A DNA stretch of 42,983 nucleotides from the NCBI GenBank assembly GCA_947447895.1, contig CANFLM010000015.1:1-42983 (forward strand), read 5' to 3'. Positions 8,550 to 16,964 of the stretch are shown here, piece after piece; the first letter of the stretch is position 1; every line of letters starts with the position of its first letter. Source of the stretch: Hyphomicrobiales bacterium. Its GTDB lineage: Bacteria; Pseudomonadota; Alphaproteobacteria; Rhizobiales; Beijerinckiaceae. The translations under genes were made by a program, and so were the position numbers. The notes under the pieces were generated by a model, which was given only the letters and a program-made list of their open reading frames with translations, searched no databases and had not been told where the DNA came from.

Positions 8550-8686
8550 CAGCGGCAATCCTTGTCAGCGAGGGGTTTTCAGCACTTGAGACCTAGGCCA
8601 AACAGACATAGGTATGGATACAAGCCCATTTAACCCAATCTTGACCGACTTGAACAGCCAGATCAGACAGACAGGACCCTTTCAGG

Positions 8687-9580
8687 ATGTCATCTTCCTC
8701 GTCCAGCCCATCGGCTTTGCATGGTGCCTTCCTCGCTGATCGCGCCGTTCTCTCTGTCTCCGGCGCCGATGCCGAGACGTTTTTGAACCGTCTGCTGACC
8801 CAATCCGTGCCGGAAGCAGGCCGGACACAGTCCACCTATGCTGCCCTGCTGACCCCGCAGGGCAAGGTGATCAGCGATATGATCATCCTCCGCAATCCGC
8901 ACCAGCCCGACGCATTTCTGGTGGATTGCCCGCTCGCTGTCGCACCCGATCTGGTCAAACGCCTGACCGTCTTCCGCCTGCGTGCGGCAGTCACAATCGA
9001 GGACCGCTCGGCCGAACTGGGCGTGACGGCCCTGTGGGGCGGCCAGCACCCCGACGCCGGGGCGATTGCGTCACCCGATCCGCGCCTGCCTGCGATGGGC
9101 TATCGGGCAATCGGCGCGAGAAGCCAAGACAACACGGAGGCGACCCGCGCCTATCATGCCCACCGTATTGCCTGCGGCCTGTCCGAAGGCGGCAAGGATT
9201 ACATGTTCGGGTCGGTGTTTCCCCACGAGATCAACCTCGACCAGCTGCATGGTCTTGCCTTCGACAAAGGCTGCTATGTCGGTCAGGAGGTCGTATCCCG
9301 CATGGAGCATCGCGGTCTGGCCCGCACCCGTCTGGTGCCTGTGGTGTTCCCCGATGGCTTTGCCGCTTCCGAGGGCATCGAGGTGCTGGCGGGCACCTTG
9401 CCTGCCGGCCATCTGGGTTCGGTAACAGCGGGCGGCAAAGGCCTGGCGTTGTTGCGGCTCGACCGCGTCGCCGAGGCACAGGCCAAGGGCCAGACCATCA
9501 CCGCCGGCGGTGTCGCACTGGTCCCGCACAAACCCGATTGGGCCACATTCGAATTTCCAGCCCCCAGCCCCAAGGCGTAA
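8687..9580 (+). CDS. ygfZ: Folate-binding protein YgfZ (iron-sulfur cluster repair/assembly)
   Basis: A 297-residue member of the GcvT-like YgfZ/Iba57 family, tetrahydrofolate-dependent helpers for maintenance of certain [4Fe-4S] enzymes. The signature K-G-C-Y-x-G-Q-E is present as KGCYVGQE at 194-201, with the conserved Cys. The N-terminal domain has FLNRLLTQSV and LTPQGKVISDMII, both typical of the family. The ATG at 8687 is 10 bases downstream of AGGA. It ends one base before tag, so the two are likely translated from one message. It may support Fe-S enzymes encoded nearby (NadA, the TrmA-like methyltransferase, ETF-QO); that is inference from function, not from operon structure. Confidence 0.93.
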   Translation: MSSSSSSPSALHGAFLADRAVLSVSGADAETFLNRLLTQSVPEAGRTQSTYAALLTPQGKVISDMIILRNPHQPDAFLVDCPLAVAPDLVKRLTVFRLRAAVTIEDRSAELGVTALWGGQHPDAGAIASPDPRLPAMGYRAIGARSQDNTEATRAYHAHRIACGLSEGGKDYMFGSVFPHEINLDQLHGLAFDKGCYVGQEVVSRMEHRGLARTRLVPVVFPDGFAASEGIEVLAGTLPAGHLGSVTAGGKGLALLRLDRVAEAQAKGQTITAGGVALVPHKPDWATFEFPAPSPKA

Positions 9581-9581
9581 C

Positions 9582-10193
9582 ATGACACCGCGTCCGGCAA
9601 TCCTGCATGAAGATGGCAAATACCGCTGCCCGTGGCCCGGCACCGACCCGCTCTACGTCGCCTATCACGACACCGATTGGGGCGTGCCGGAATTCGACAG
9701 CCGCGCTTTGTTTGAAAAATTCATTCTCGACGGTTTCCAGGCGGGCCTGTCCTGGATCACCATCCTGCGCAAGCGCGAGACATTCCGCACGGCCTTCGAC
9801 GGCTTCCAGCCGCATCTGATTGTCGATTATGACGCCGCCAAAGTGGAAGAGTTGATGAACAATCCGGGGATTATCCGCAACCGTGCGAAGATCGTCGGCA
9901 CGATCGAAAGTGCGCGCATCTGGATGGAGATCGAGCAGAAGCAGGGTTTCACCGAACTGCTGTGGAAGCATTATGACGGCCGTCCGCAGCAGAACAATTA
10001 CCGCCACCACAATGACGTACCGACCCAGACAGAGATCTCCGAACGCGTGTCCAAAGAGCTGAAAAAGCTCGGCTTCAAATTCTGTGGCCCCACCATCGTC
10101 TATGCCTTCATGGAGGCGGTCGGCATGGTCAACGACCACCTGACCGATTGTTTCCGCCACGAGGAAGTGCGCGCCATCGGGGAACGGTTGTGA
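9582..10193 (+). CDS. tag: DNA-3-methyladenine glycosylase I
   Basis: Removes 3-methyladenine from alkylated DNA as the first step of base excision repair. The protein has 203 residues from ATG 9582. The zinc-snap residues of Tag are intact: Cys16 in RCPWPG, His29 in YHDTDWG, and His186 with Cys190 near the C terminus, at the same four-residue spacing as in E. coli Tag. FEKFILDGFQAGLSWITIL and NPGIIRNRAKI are further Tag signatures. The frame is open upstream to 9510 within ygfZ, but the conserved N terminus and AAGG just upstream fix 9582. Its TGA overlaps the next ATG in the arrangement TGATG, implying translational coupling with the HD hydrolase. Confidence 0.96.
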   Translation: MTPRPAILHEDGKYRCPWPGTDPLYVAYHDTDWGVPEFDSRALFEKFILDGFQAGLSWITILRKRETFRTAFDGFQPHLIVDYDAAKVEELMNNPGIIRNRAKIVGTIESARIWMEIEQKQGFTELLWKHYDGRPQQNNYRHHNDVPTQTEISERVSKELKKLGFKFCGPTIVYAFMEAVGMVNDHLTDCFRHEEVRAIGERL

Positions 10194-10834
10194 TGTCTGG
10201 TCAAGAACAACCGCGCAAAGACCCGCCGCGCGCCTGGCAACGGATGCTGTCGGGCCGCAGGCTTGACCTGCTCGATCCCTCGCCGCTCGACATCGAAATC
10301 GACGACATTGCCCACGGGCTGGCACGTGTGGCGCGCTGGAACGGGCAGACCCATGGCTCGCATGCCTTTTCGGTCGCCCAGCATTCGGTGCTGGTGGAGC
10401 TGATCGGGCGGCAACTGTCGCCCGGTCTCGGCCCGAAAGAGCAGCTGGCCATCGTGCTGCATGATGCCGCCGAATATGTGATCGGCGACATGATCTCGCC
10501 GTTCAAGGCGGCGCTGGGCATGGATTACAAAACCTTCGAGGCCCGCCTGCAGGCCGCGATCCATATCCGTTTCGGACTTCCGGCCACGCTGTCGCCCTCG
10601 CTGACGGCGCTGACCAAAACCGCCGACAAAGCCGCCGCCTTTTACGAGGCCACCCGTCTGGCGGGTTTTCAGGAGGACGAGGCCTTGCGGTTTTTCGGAC
10701 GCCCGCCCAAACTCACCCGTGACACCGAGATCCTGCTGGTGCCGCTACCGACCGACCATGCCAAACAGCTGATGGTGCAGCGGGTCGAGGCGCTGTCGCA
10801 GGATATCGAGGCCTTGAGCGCGGCAAAGGAGTGA
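10193..10834 (+). CDS. HD-domain phosphohydrolase (YfbR-like)
   Basis: A 213-residue HD-superfamily protein. The likely metal ligands are His64 in VAQHSVLVEL, the His90-Asp91 pair in IVLHDAAEYVIGDM, and Asp145 in LTKTADKAAAF. This spacing matches YfbR-type 5'-deoxynucleotidases and related HD phosphohydrolases, which act on nucleotides in the cytosol. The exact substrate cannot be assigned. The start ATG overlaps the tag stop codon (TGATG), and its own TGA at 10832-10834 nearly touches the next gene. This placement inside a repair/nucleotide row suggests handling of damaged or surplus deoxynucleotides, which is inference. Confidence 0.85.
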   Translation: MSGQEQPRKDPPRAWQRMLSGRRLDLLDPSPLDIEIDDIAHGLARVARWNGQTHGSHAFSVAQHSVLVELIGRQLSPGLGPKEQLAIVLHDAAEYVIGDMISPFKAALGMDYKTFEARLQAAIHIRFGLPATLSPSLTALTKTADKAAAFYEATRLAGFQEDEALRFFGRPPKLTRDTEILLVPLPTDHAKQLMVQRVEALSQDIEALSAAKE

Positions 10835-10836
10835 AG

Positions 10837-11352
10837 ATGCCCGAAATCCATGTCTCCTCGCTGGCGCGCTTGCACGAGACCGTCACCCGCACCAAGGCCC
10901 GCCATGTGGTGACTTTGATCAATGCGGCGACCGTGGTGGAACGGCCTGCCGGCATCACCTCCGACCGGCATCTGTTCATCGGCGTCAGTGACATTACCAC
11001 CCCGCTCGAAGGCCATATCATGCCCAGCGAGGCGCATGTGCACAGCCTGCTGGATTTTGTGCAGCAATGGGACAGGATGCACCCGATTGTGATCCATTGC
11101 TGGGCCGGTATCAGCCGCTCGACCGCCGCGGCCTTCATCACGGCCTGCGCTTTGTTTCCCCATCAGGAAGAAATGCGGATAGCCCGGCGGCTGCGCCATG
11201 CCTCGGCTTCGGCCACCCCCAATCCGGCGCTGGTGGCTGCGGCCGACCAGATCTTGAAACGGCAGGGCCGCATGGTCACGGCGATCCAGTCGATCGGGCG
11301 TGGGGCCGATGCGTTCGAGGGCACGCCCTTCCATCTCCCGCTCTCGGATTGA
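10837..11352 (+). CDS. Tyrosine phosphatase superfamily protein
   Basis: A 171-residue cysteine-based phosphatase with the P-loop signature H-C-x5-R at 87-94 (HCWAGISR), followed by Ser-Thr. Cys88 would be the nucleophile and Arg94 the phosphate binder. An Asp acting as general acid may be in ISDIT/VSDIT near 51-52. Small alphaproteobacterial members of this type are annotated as dual-specificity-like; their substrates, protein or small molecule, are unknown. The frame opens at GTG 10831, but AAAGGA at 10825-10830 is ideally spaced for ATG 10837. It lies two bases after the HD gene and 15 bases before the NadQ-like regulator, so it belongs to the same transcript. Confidence 0.87.
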   Translation: MPEIHVSSLARLHETVTRTKARHVVTLINAATVVERPAGITSDRHLFIGVSDITTPLEGHIMPSEAHVHSLLDFVQQWDRMHPIVIHCWAGISRSTAAAFITACALFPHQEEMRIARRLRHASASATPNPALVAAADQILKRQGRMVTAIQSIGRGADAFEGTPFHLPLSD

Positions 11353-11367
11353 GCGACAGGCCGACCG

Positions 11368-12390
11368 ATGAGCAAGACCGCACAGCATCCGCAAGCCCTG
11401 ATCGACATCGACATCGCTGCAGCGGTGGTGACGCTCGATCACCAGTCACCGCAAATTCTGGTGGCGCGCAGCTCAGACCCCGCCGATCCGCAGGGCAATC
11501 CGCAAAAATCTGCCCCCGAACAGGTGTTGTGGTCGCTGCCGTCGGGCCGCTTCGATCCCGCGCGCTACCGCACACTGGACATCGCGCTCAGGGTATTCGT
11601 GACAGAACAGGCCGGTTGCGATCTCGGCTATGTCGAGCAGCTCTACACCTTCGGGGACCGCGGACGGGCTGCCGACGAGGAAGAGGGCCGCCGCCATGTC
11701 GTCTCGATCGGCTATCTCGCGCTGACCGGCGGCATTACCACCCAATCGGCTCTGCCTCCCACCGCCCGTTTCAGACCATGGTACCGGTTTTTCCCCTGGG
11801 AGGACTGGCGCAACGGCCGCCCTGCCATGCTCGACACCAGCCTGATGCCGCTCCTGACCCAATGGGCCGGGGACCGCGCCGGTGAACAGGCCGAAAGCGC
11901 CCGGCGGGCTTTGCCGCGCGCCATCCGCTTGCGGCAATGTTTCGGCGCCGACGGCAGTCCGTGGGACGAGGAAAAGGTACTGGAACGCTACGAGCTGCTG
12001 TACGAGGCTGGCCTGGTGCACGAAGCCGTGCGCGATGGCCGCCCGGCCGCGCTGGCACGCAGCCAGTGGCCCAATCTGGGCGAGGCGATGTCGTTCGACC
12101 ACCGCCGGATTCTCGCCACCGCGATGGGGCGTTTGCGCGGCAAGCTCAAATACCGGCCCGTCGTGTTCGAATTGATGCCGGAGGCCTTCACCCTGACCGC
12201 GCTGCAACACAGTGTCGAGGCGATTTCGGGCCGCCATCTGCACAAGCAGAATTTCCGCCGTCTGGTCGAAAATACCGCGCTTGTCGAACCCACCGGCCAG
12301 CAATCGCTGACCCGCGGCCGGCCGGCCGCGCTGTTCCGCTTCCGCCCGGATGTGCTCCAGGAACGTCCCGCTCCCGGTTTGCGGCTCTAA
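11368..12390 (+). CDS. nadQ: NadQ-like transcriptional regulator (inactive Nudix domain plus winged helix)
   Basis: A 340-residue protein with an N-terminal Nudix-like fold (about 12-160) and a C-terminal winged helix (about 267-326). The helix has the pattern known from Nudix-related NAD regulators: FELMPEAFTLTALQ, then KQNFRRL at 292-298, then RGRPAALFRF. The Nudix box is ruined: Tyr67, Val76 and Gln81 replace three of the four metal-binding Glu, only Glu80 remaining, so ligand sensing rather than hydrolysis is expected. As I recall, this architecture (COG4111) was named NadQ in comparative regulon work on alphaproteobacteria and linked to nadABC. Paired palindromes before nadA in this window support that. 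No operator-like palindrome precedes this gene itself; it is the last of the ygfZ row. Confidence 0.75.
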   Translation: MSKTAQHPQALIDIDIAAAVVTLDHQSPQILVARSSDPADPQGNPQKSAPEQVLWSLPSGRFDPARYRTLDIALRVFVTEQAGCDLGYVEQLYTFGDRGRAADEEEGRRHVVSIGYLALTGGITTQSALPPTARFRPWYRFFPWEDWRNGRPAMLDTSLMPLLTQWAGDRAGEQAESARRALPRAIRLRQCFGADGSPWDEEKVLERYELLYEAGLVHEAVRDGRPAALARSQWPNLGEAMSFDHRRILATAMGRLRGKLKYRPVVFELMPEAFTLTALQHSVEAISGRHLHKQNFRRLVENTALVEPTGQQSLTRGRPAALFRFRPDVLQERPAPGLRL

Positions 12391-12446
12391 TCGGTTGATA
12401 AAGCGGGCTTTGCAGGGCCCTCAGCCCTGATAATCGGATGGCGGAC

Positions 12447-12476
12447 TTGCCAAATCCCTGCCAGTTGCCAGATAAG
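12447..12476 (+). promoter_or_regulatory. Putative promoter of the xseB-dxs-tlyA run
   Basis: TTGCCA (12447-12452), an 18-base spacer and GATAAG (12471-12476) lie in the 126-base gap after the NadQ-like gene, giving a start near 12483 and a leader of about 34 bases before xseB. -35 matches 5 of 6 and -10 matches 4 of 6. A CAGGG...CCCTG stem just upstream (about 12413-12429) has no T-run. Confidence 0.4.
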
Positions 12477-12516
12477 ATGATGACAACAAGAATCCCCTAT
12501 CAGAATCGATCCCGCC

Positions 12517-12780
12517 ATGACATCGCAAACCGCACCCAATGCCGCCAATGCCGTTGATAGCTTGAGCTTCGAACAGGCTTTGGCCGAACTTGAAGCCATC
12601 GTTCAGCGTCTCGAACGCGGTGACGTGCCCCTCGAGCAATCCATTGCCATTTACGGCCGTGGCGAGATGCTGAAAGCACGTTGTGACCAGCTGCTGAAGC
12701 AGGCCGAGGTCAAGATCGAGCAAATCACCCTCAATGCCGATGGTTCGGCACAAGGCAGCGTGCCGTTCCAAGCCGGATAA
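12517..12780 (+). CDS. xseB: Exodeoxyribonuclease VII small subunit
   Basis: An 87-residue subunit that binds XseA to form exonuclease VII, a single-strand-specific exonuclease in DNA repair. The family core is [18 protein letters not shown] at about 16-33, followed by [15 protein letters not shown] and a helix [14 protein letters not shown]. Length and motifs match. The start ATG at 12517 lacks a strong Shine-Dalgarno. It lies 138 bases upstream of dxs on the same strand, an arrangement common in alphaproteobacteria. The large subunit gene is not in this window. Confidence 0.95.
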   Translation: MTSQTAPNAANAVDSLSFEQALAELEAIVQRLERGDVPLEQSIAIYGRGEMLKARCDQLLKQAEVKIEQITLNADGSAQGSVPFQAG

Positions 12781-12826
12781 GGCAATCGTTGCAGCACGCA
12801 GGCGTCGGGTGTAAGCCTAGGCGCAA

Positions 12827-12922
12827 ATGAGTGCTCCTGAGGAGTTGCGACGCGTTCTGCCTGTTATCCGCATGTCCTGTTCAGCAAACCTCACATTGCC
12901 AAACCAGAGTCCGATCCCTTGA
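12827..12922 (+). CDS. Possible 31-codon leader peptide overlapping the dxs start
   Basis: A short frame starts at ATG 12827, has a TAGG five bases upstream, and contains a second in-frame ATG at 12872. Its TGA (12920-12922) overlaps the TTG start of dxs as TTGA. The peptide begins [15 protein letters not shown] and ends LPNQSPIP; it matches no family I know. The overlap would allow translational coupling, which dxs may need because its TTG lacks a clear Shine-Dalgarno. A frame this short can arise by chance, so the call is tentative. Confidence 0.3.
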   Translation: MSAPEELRRVLPVIRMSCSANLTLPNQSPIP

Positions 12923-14823
12923 CCCCTTTGCTCGATACCATCAAAACCCCTCACGATCTGCGCCAATTGCCTGCCTCGGATTTGAAACAGGTGGCTGATG
13001 AACTGCGCGCCGAAACCATTTCGGCTGTGTCCGTGACAGGCGGGCATTTGGGCGCGGGGCTCGGGGTGGTCGAGCTGACCGTGGCGCTGCATTATGTATT
13101 CTCGACTCCGGATGACCGCTTGATCTGGGATGTCGGCCATCAGGCCTACCCGCACAAAATCCTGACCGGACGGCGCGACCGCATCCGCACCTTGCGGCAG
13201 GGCGGTGGCCTTTCTGGGTTTACCAAGCGCGACGAGAGCATTTACGACCCGTTCGGCACCGCCCATTCCTCGACGTCGATTTCGGCGGGATTGGGCATGG
13301 CGGTCGCACGCGATCTCGACAAGAAGCACAACAATGTGATTGCGGTGATCGGCGATGGCGCGATGTCGGCGGGCATGGCCTATGAAGCCATGAACAATGC
13401 CGGCGCCATGCATTCGCGACTGATTGTCATTCTGAATGACAATGACATGTCGATTGCCCCGCCCACCGGCGCGATGTCGGCCTATCTGGCCCGGCTGGTC
13501 TCGGGCAATACCTATCGCGGTTTCCGCGAGGCGGCCAAACAACTGGCCAAAAAACTGCCGAAATTTTTCTATGACAAGGCCAAGCGGGCCGAAGAATATG
13601 CCCGCGGTTTCTGGACCGGCGGAACCCTGTTCGAGGAGTTGGGCTTCTATTATGTCGGTCCGGTCGACGGGCATAATCTCGACCATCTGCTGCCGGTGCT
13701 GGAAAATATCCGCGACAGCGGCACCGGCCCGATCCTGCTGCATGTGGTGACCCAGAAGGGCAAAGGCTATGCCCCTGCCGAAGCCTCGGCCGACAAATAT
13801 CACGGCGTCACCACTTTCGATGTGGTCACCGGCACCCAGGCCAAGCCGAAGGCCAATGCGCACTCCTATACCAATATCTTTGCCAAGAGCCTGATTGCCG
13901 AAGCCGGGCATGATCCCAAGATTGTCGCCATCACCGCCGCCATGCCGACAGGCACCGGCCTTGACCGGTTCGGCGAGATCTATCCGGCCCGCACCTTCGA
14001 TGTCGGCATTGCCGAGCAACATGCGGTGACCTTTGCCGCCGGGCTTGCAACCGAGGGCTACAAGCCGTTTTGCGCGATCTATTCGACCTTCCTGCAACGC
14101 GGCTATGACCAGGTGGTCCACGATGTCGCCCTGCAGAACCTGCCGGTGCGCTTCGCCCTGGATCGGGCCGGACTGGTGGGCGCCGATGGGCCGACCCATG
14201 CCGGCGCCTATGATGTCGCTTTTCTGGGCTGCCTGCCGAATATGGTGGTGATGGCAGCGGCTGACGAGGCCGAATTGATGCATATGGTGGCCACTGCTGC
14301 CGCCTATGATGACGGGCCGATCGCCCTGCGCTTCCCGCGCGGCGAAGGCGTCGGCATCGATGTGCCCGAACGCGGCACGGTGCTGGAAATCGGCAAGGGC
14401 CGCATTGTGCGCCAAGGACATCAGGTGGCCCTGCTGTCCTTCGGTACACGGCTGGCCGAAACACTCAAGGCCGCCGAGGAACTGTCCCGCTTCGGCCTGT
14501 CGGCAACCGTGGCCGATGCCCGCTTTGCCAAACCTCTCGACACCGGGCTGATCGACCGGCTGGTGGCCAGTCATGATGTGCTGATCACCATCGAGGAAGG
14601 CTCGATCGGCGGCTTCGGATCCTATGTCCTGCACCACCTGAGCGGAAGCGGCGCACTCGATGGTGCTGTCAAGGTTCGCACCATGGTGCTGCCCGACACG
14701 TTCATCGACCATGACAAGCCCGAACGCATGTATGCCAAAGCGGGCCTTGATGCCCATGCCATTGTGACCAAAGTCATGGAAACGCTTGGCCGTCAGGGCG
14801 AACTCCCAGCCATCAGCGCGTGA
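12919..14823 (+). CDS. dxs: 1-deoxy-D-xylulose-5-phosphate synthase
   Basis: Thiamine-diphosphate enzyme that condenses pyruvate and glyceraldehyde 3-phosphate, the first step of the MEP isoprenoid pathway. It has 634 residues, the normal length. The catalytic His is in [11 protein letters not shown] (His43). The TPP-binding GDG is at 145-147, running into the NNAG segment, with LNDNDMSI following. [11 protein letters not shown] and [15 protein letters not shown] belong to the middle and C-terminal domains. The start must be the TTG at 12919: it gives the usual family N terminus and no in-frame ATG lies nearby. Its stop overlaps the tlyA region, so dxs and tlyA are coupled. ispE and a polyprenyl synthase lie elsewhere in this window. 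Confidence 0.97.
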   Translation: MTPLLDTIKTPHDLRQLPASDLKQVADELRAETISAVSVTGGHLGAGLGVVELTVALHYVFSTPDDRLIWDVGHQAYPHKILTGRRDRIRTLRQGGGLSGFTKRDESIYDPFGTAHSSTSISAGLGMAVARDLDKKHNNVIAVIGDGAMSAGMAYEAMNNAGAMHSRLIVILNDNDMSIAPPTGAMSAYLARLVSGNTYRGFREAAKQLAKKLPKFFYDKAKRAEEYARGFWTGGTLFEELGFYYVGPVDGHNLDHLLPVLENIRDSGTGPILLHVVTQKGKGYAPAEASADKYHGVTTFDVVTGTQAKPKANAHSYTNIFAKSLIAEAGHDPKIVAITAAMPTGTGLDRFGEIYPARTFDVGIAEQHAVTFAAGLATEGYKPFCAIYSTFLQRGYDQVVHDVALQNLPVRFALDRAGLVGADGPTHAGAYDVAFLGCLPNMVVMAAADEAELMHMVATAAAYDDGPIALRFPRGEGVGIDVPERGTVLEIGKGRIVRQGHQVALLSFGTRLAETLKAAEELSRFGLSATVADARFAKPLDTGLIDRLVASHDVLITIEEGSIGGFGSYVLHHLSGSGALDGAVKVRTMVLPDTFIDHDKPERMYAKAGLDAHAIVTKVMETLGRQGELPAISA

Positions 14824-14834
14824 GACAGAGCCAG

Positions 14835-15590
14835 ATGTCTCCCCGCCAGCGCGCCGACCAGACCCTTGTGGCCCGCGGCCTGTTCGAAAGTCGCGCCAAG
14901 GCACAGGAAGCCATCGAGGCGGGACTGGTGACCGCCGACGGTGTGGTGGTGCGCAAGGCTTCGGAAGGCATTGCCTCTTCGGCCAAGATCGTCGCGCAGA
15001 AAGCCCATCCCTGGGTCTCGCGTGGCGGCGTCAAACTGGCCTTTGCGCTCGACCATTTCGGCATCGGGGTTGAAGGCCGCGATTGCATGGATGTCGGCGC
15101 CTCGACGGGCGGCTTCTCGCAGGTGCTGCTGTCGCGCCGCGCCCATCATGTCACCGCTGTCGATGTCGGCCATGGCCAGTTGCACCCCAAATTGCAGCGC
15201 GATCCGAGACTGCTGTCGCTCGAAGGGCTGGATATCCGCGATGTCAATCCGGATGATCTGCCCTATGAGCCGTCCGTCATCGCGATGGATGTCAGCTTCA
15301 TTCCGCTGACTGTCGCCTTGCCGGCCGCACTGGCTCTGGCGGTTGTCCCCGACAATGCGCCCGCTTATGCGGTGATCCTGATCAAGCCGCAATTCGAGGC
15401 CGGCAGAAAGCATGTCGGGCGCGGTGGCTTGATCAAAGATACCGAAATCCATGCCATGGTCTGCGAACAGACCGCCGAATTCGTCCAATCGCTCGGCTGG
15501 GAGGTTGATGGTATCGTGCCCTCGCCGATCCCGGGTGGGGAAGGCAATATCGAATTTTTACTCGCAGCACATCTCGGCCAAAACTGCTAG
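14835..15590 (+). CDS. tlyA: TlyA family rRNA (cytidine-2'-O)-methyltransferase / S4-domain FtsJ-like protein
   Basis: A 251-residue protein with an N-terminal S4 RNA-binding domain (RADQTLVARGLFESRAKAQE, about 5-65) and a C-terminal FtsJ-like Rossmann methyltransferase domain. The SAM loop is MDVGASTGGFSQVLL. VTAVDVGHGQLH, VIAMDVSFIPLT and LIKPQFEAGR follow; the Lys and Glu in this pattern fit the K-D-K-E tetrad. Family members methylate rRNA; a hemolysin role is a historical label. A GTG at 14820 overlapping the dxs stop is an alternative start. ATG 14835 is preferred, though neither has a strong Shine-Dalgarno. It ends 36 bases before the next methyltransferase gene. Confidence 0.92.
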   Translation: MSPRQRADQTLVARGLFESRAKAQEAIEAGLVTADGVVVRKASEGIASSAKIVAQKAHPWVSRGGVKLAFALDHFGIGVEGRDCMDVGASTGGFSQVLLSRRAHHVTAVDVGHGQLHPKLQRDPRLLSLEGLDIRDVNPDDLPYEPSVIAMDVSFIPLTVALPAALALAVVPDNAPAYAVILIKPQFEAGRKHVGRGGLIKDTEIHAMVCEQTAEFVQSLGWEVDGIVPSPIPGGEGNIEFLLAAHLGQNC

Positions 15591-15626
15591 ACTGCGCCCT
15601 GCACCGCCACAGATTGAAAGTGACCC

Positions 15627-16928
15627 ATGCTTAAATTGACACAGACCCTGACGATTTCCCGCATGGGAGCGCAAGGGGACGGCATCGCGAGCAGTTCCGA
15701 CAATGAGGGATTGACGGGCGATGTGTTTGTGCCCGGCACTCTGGCGGGAGAAACGGTCGAGATCACCCGCGACGGCGGACGGGGTGATCTGGTGCGGGTG
15801 CTCACGGCCTCGCCGGAGCGGATCGAACCGGTCTGCCACTGGGTTGGCCGTTGCGGAGGCTGCGCCCTGCAACACTGGCAGCGTGCCCCCTATGAAGACT
15901 GGAAGCGCCAGCTGGTCATCACCACGCTGGACCAGGCCAATATCGAACCGCACAAGTCCCTACAGGACACCGTGCATCCGACCCTGTCGGCCCATGGCGA
16001 AGGGCGCCGACGCGTCACCCTGCATGCGCGGCGCGAGCCAACCGGCTGGCAGGTCGGCTTTATGGAGCGCCGCTCGCATACCATCATTGCGATCGACCAT
16101 TGCCCCCTGCTGGTCCCCGCTTTGACCGACGCGCCGATGCTGGCGCAGACGCTGGTCGAGGCTCTGGGCGGCGACAAGCCGCTCGATGTGCATCTGACGG
16201 CGACGATCAGCGGGCTGGATGTCGATATTCGCGGCCATGGCCCGGCCTCCGACGGCAAGCGCCGCGTTCTGGCCGATGTCGCCAGACGTTTGGGCCTCGC
16301 CCGACTGGCCATCCATGGCGACGTGATCGTGCAGATCGAAAATGCCTCGGTCGCCATCGGCGCCGCCGAGGTTGTTGCCCCTCCCGGTGCCTTCCTGCAA
16401 GCCACCGAGGCAGGCGAGCAGATGCTGGCCGACAAAGTGCTGGCGGCGGTCGGCAAATCCAAACGGGTGCTGGATCTGTTTGCCGGTGTCGGCACGTTCG
16501 CTTTGCGTCTGGCCGAAAAGGCCACAGTCCATGCGGTTGAATCCGACGCCAAGGCACTGGCCGCTCTTGATCGCGGCTGGCGCGAGGCCAAGGGCCTGCG
16601 CTCTGTCACCAGTGAGGCGCGCGACCTGTTCCGCCGTCCGCTGATCCCGACGGAATTGACCCCCTATGATGCCGTGGTGTTCGATCCCCCGCGCGCCGGG
16701 GCCGAGGCGCAATCGCGCCAGCTCGCCAAATCCAATGTGGCGCGCATTGTCGCGGTCTCCTGCAACATTGCCAGCTTTGCCCGCGACGCCAAGATCCTGA
16801 TGGAAGGCGGCTACCGCTTGCATGATCTGTGGCCGGTCGACCAGTTCCTCTATTCACCGCATGTGGAAGTGGTAGGCTTGTTCGAACGGCCGCCCGCCGC
16901 CAAGAAAGTGCGGCGGCTTCTGGGATAA
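15627..16928 (+). CDS. TrmA/RumA-family RNA (uracil-5-)methyltransferase
   Basis: A 433-residue class I SAM-dependent RNA m5U methyltransferase. It has an N-terminal TRAM-like beta domain. Cys70, Cys76, Cys79 and Cys159 form a likely [4Fe-4S] site as in RumA. The C-terminal Rossmann domain has VLDLFAGVGTFALRLA and FDPPRAGAE. The nucleophilic Cys379 is in VSCNIASFARD and the general base Glu414 in SPHVEVVGLFER. I cannot say whether it modifies 23S rRNA (RlmD/RlmC-like) or tRNA. The Fe-S site makes an rRNA enzyme more likely than TrmA. It follows tlyA by 36 bases, so two rRNA-methyltransferase-like genes are adjacent. Confidence 0.9.
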   Translation: MLKLTQTLTISRMGAQGDGIASSSDNEGLTGDVFVPGTLAGETVEITRDGGRGDLVRVLTASPERIEPVCHWVGRCGGCALQHWQRAPYEDWKRQLVITTLDQANIEPHKSLQDTVHPTLSAHGEGRRRVTLHARREPTGWQVGFMERRSHTIIAIDHCPLLVPALTDAPMLAQTLVEALGGDKPLDVHLTATISGLDVDIRGHGPASDGKRRVLADVARRLGLARLAIHGDVIVQIENASVAIGAAEVVAPPGAFLQATEAGEQMLADKVLAAVGKSKRVLDLFAGVGTFALRLAEKATVHAVESDAKALAALDRGWREAKGLRSVTSEARDLFRRPLIPTELTPYDAVVFDPPRAGAEAQSRQLAKSNVARIVAVSCNIASFARDAKILMEGGYRLHDLWPVDQFLYSPHVEVVGLFERPPAAKKVRRLLG

Positions 16929-16964
16929 GCACAAACCGGACACATCCTCAGCTGGGACATCACC

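Noticed and set aside
8550-8686. Divergent promoters between pyrC and ygfZ
   Set aside because: The gap must hold promoters, but the hexamer pairs I could find (for example TTGAGA or TTGACC on the plus strand) lack a -10 at acceptable spacing.
12817-14904. 695-codon open frame on the minus strand, antisense to dxs
   Set aside because: It mirrors dxs over its full length, has no recognisable domain, and is rich in Gly, His and Arg as expected from the complement of a GC-rich coding frame.
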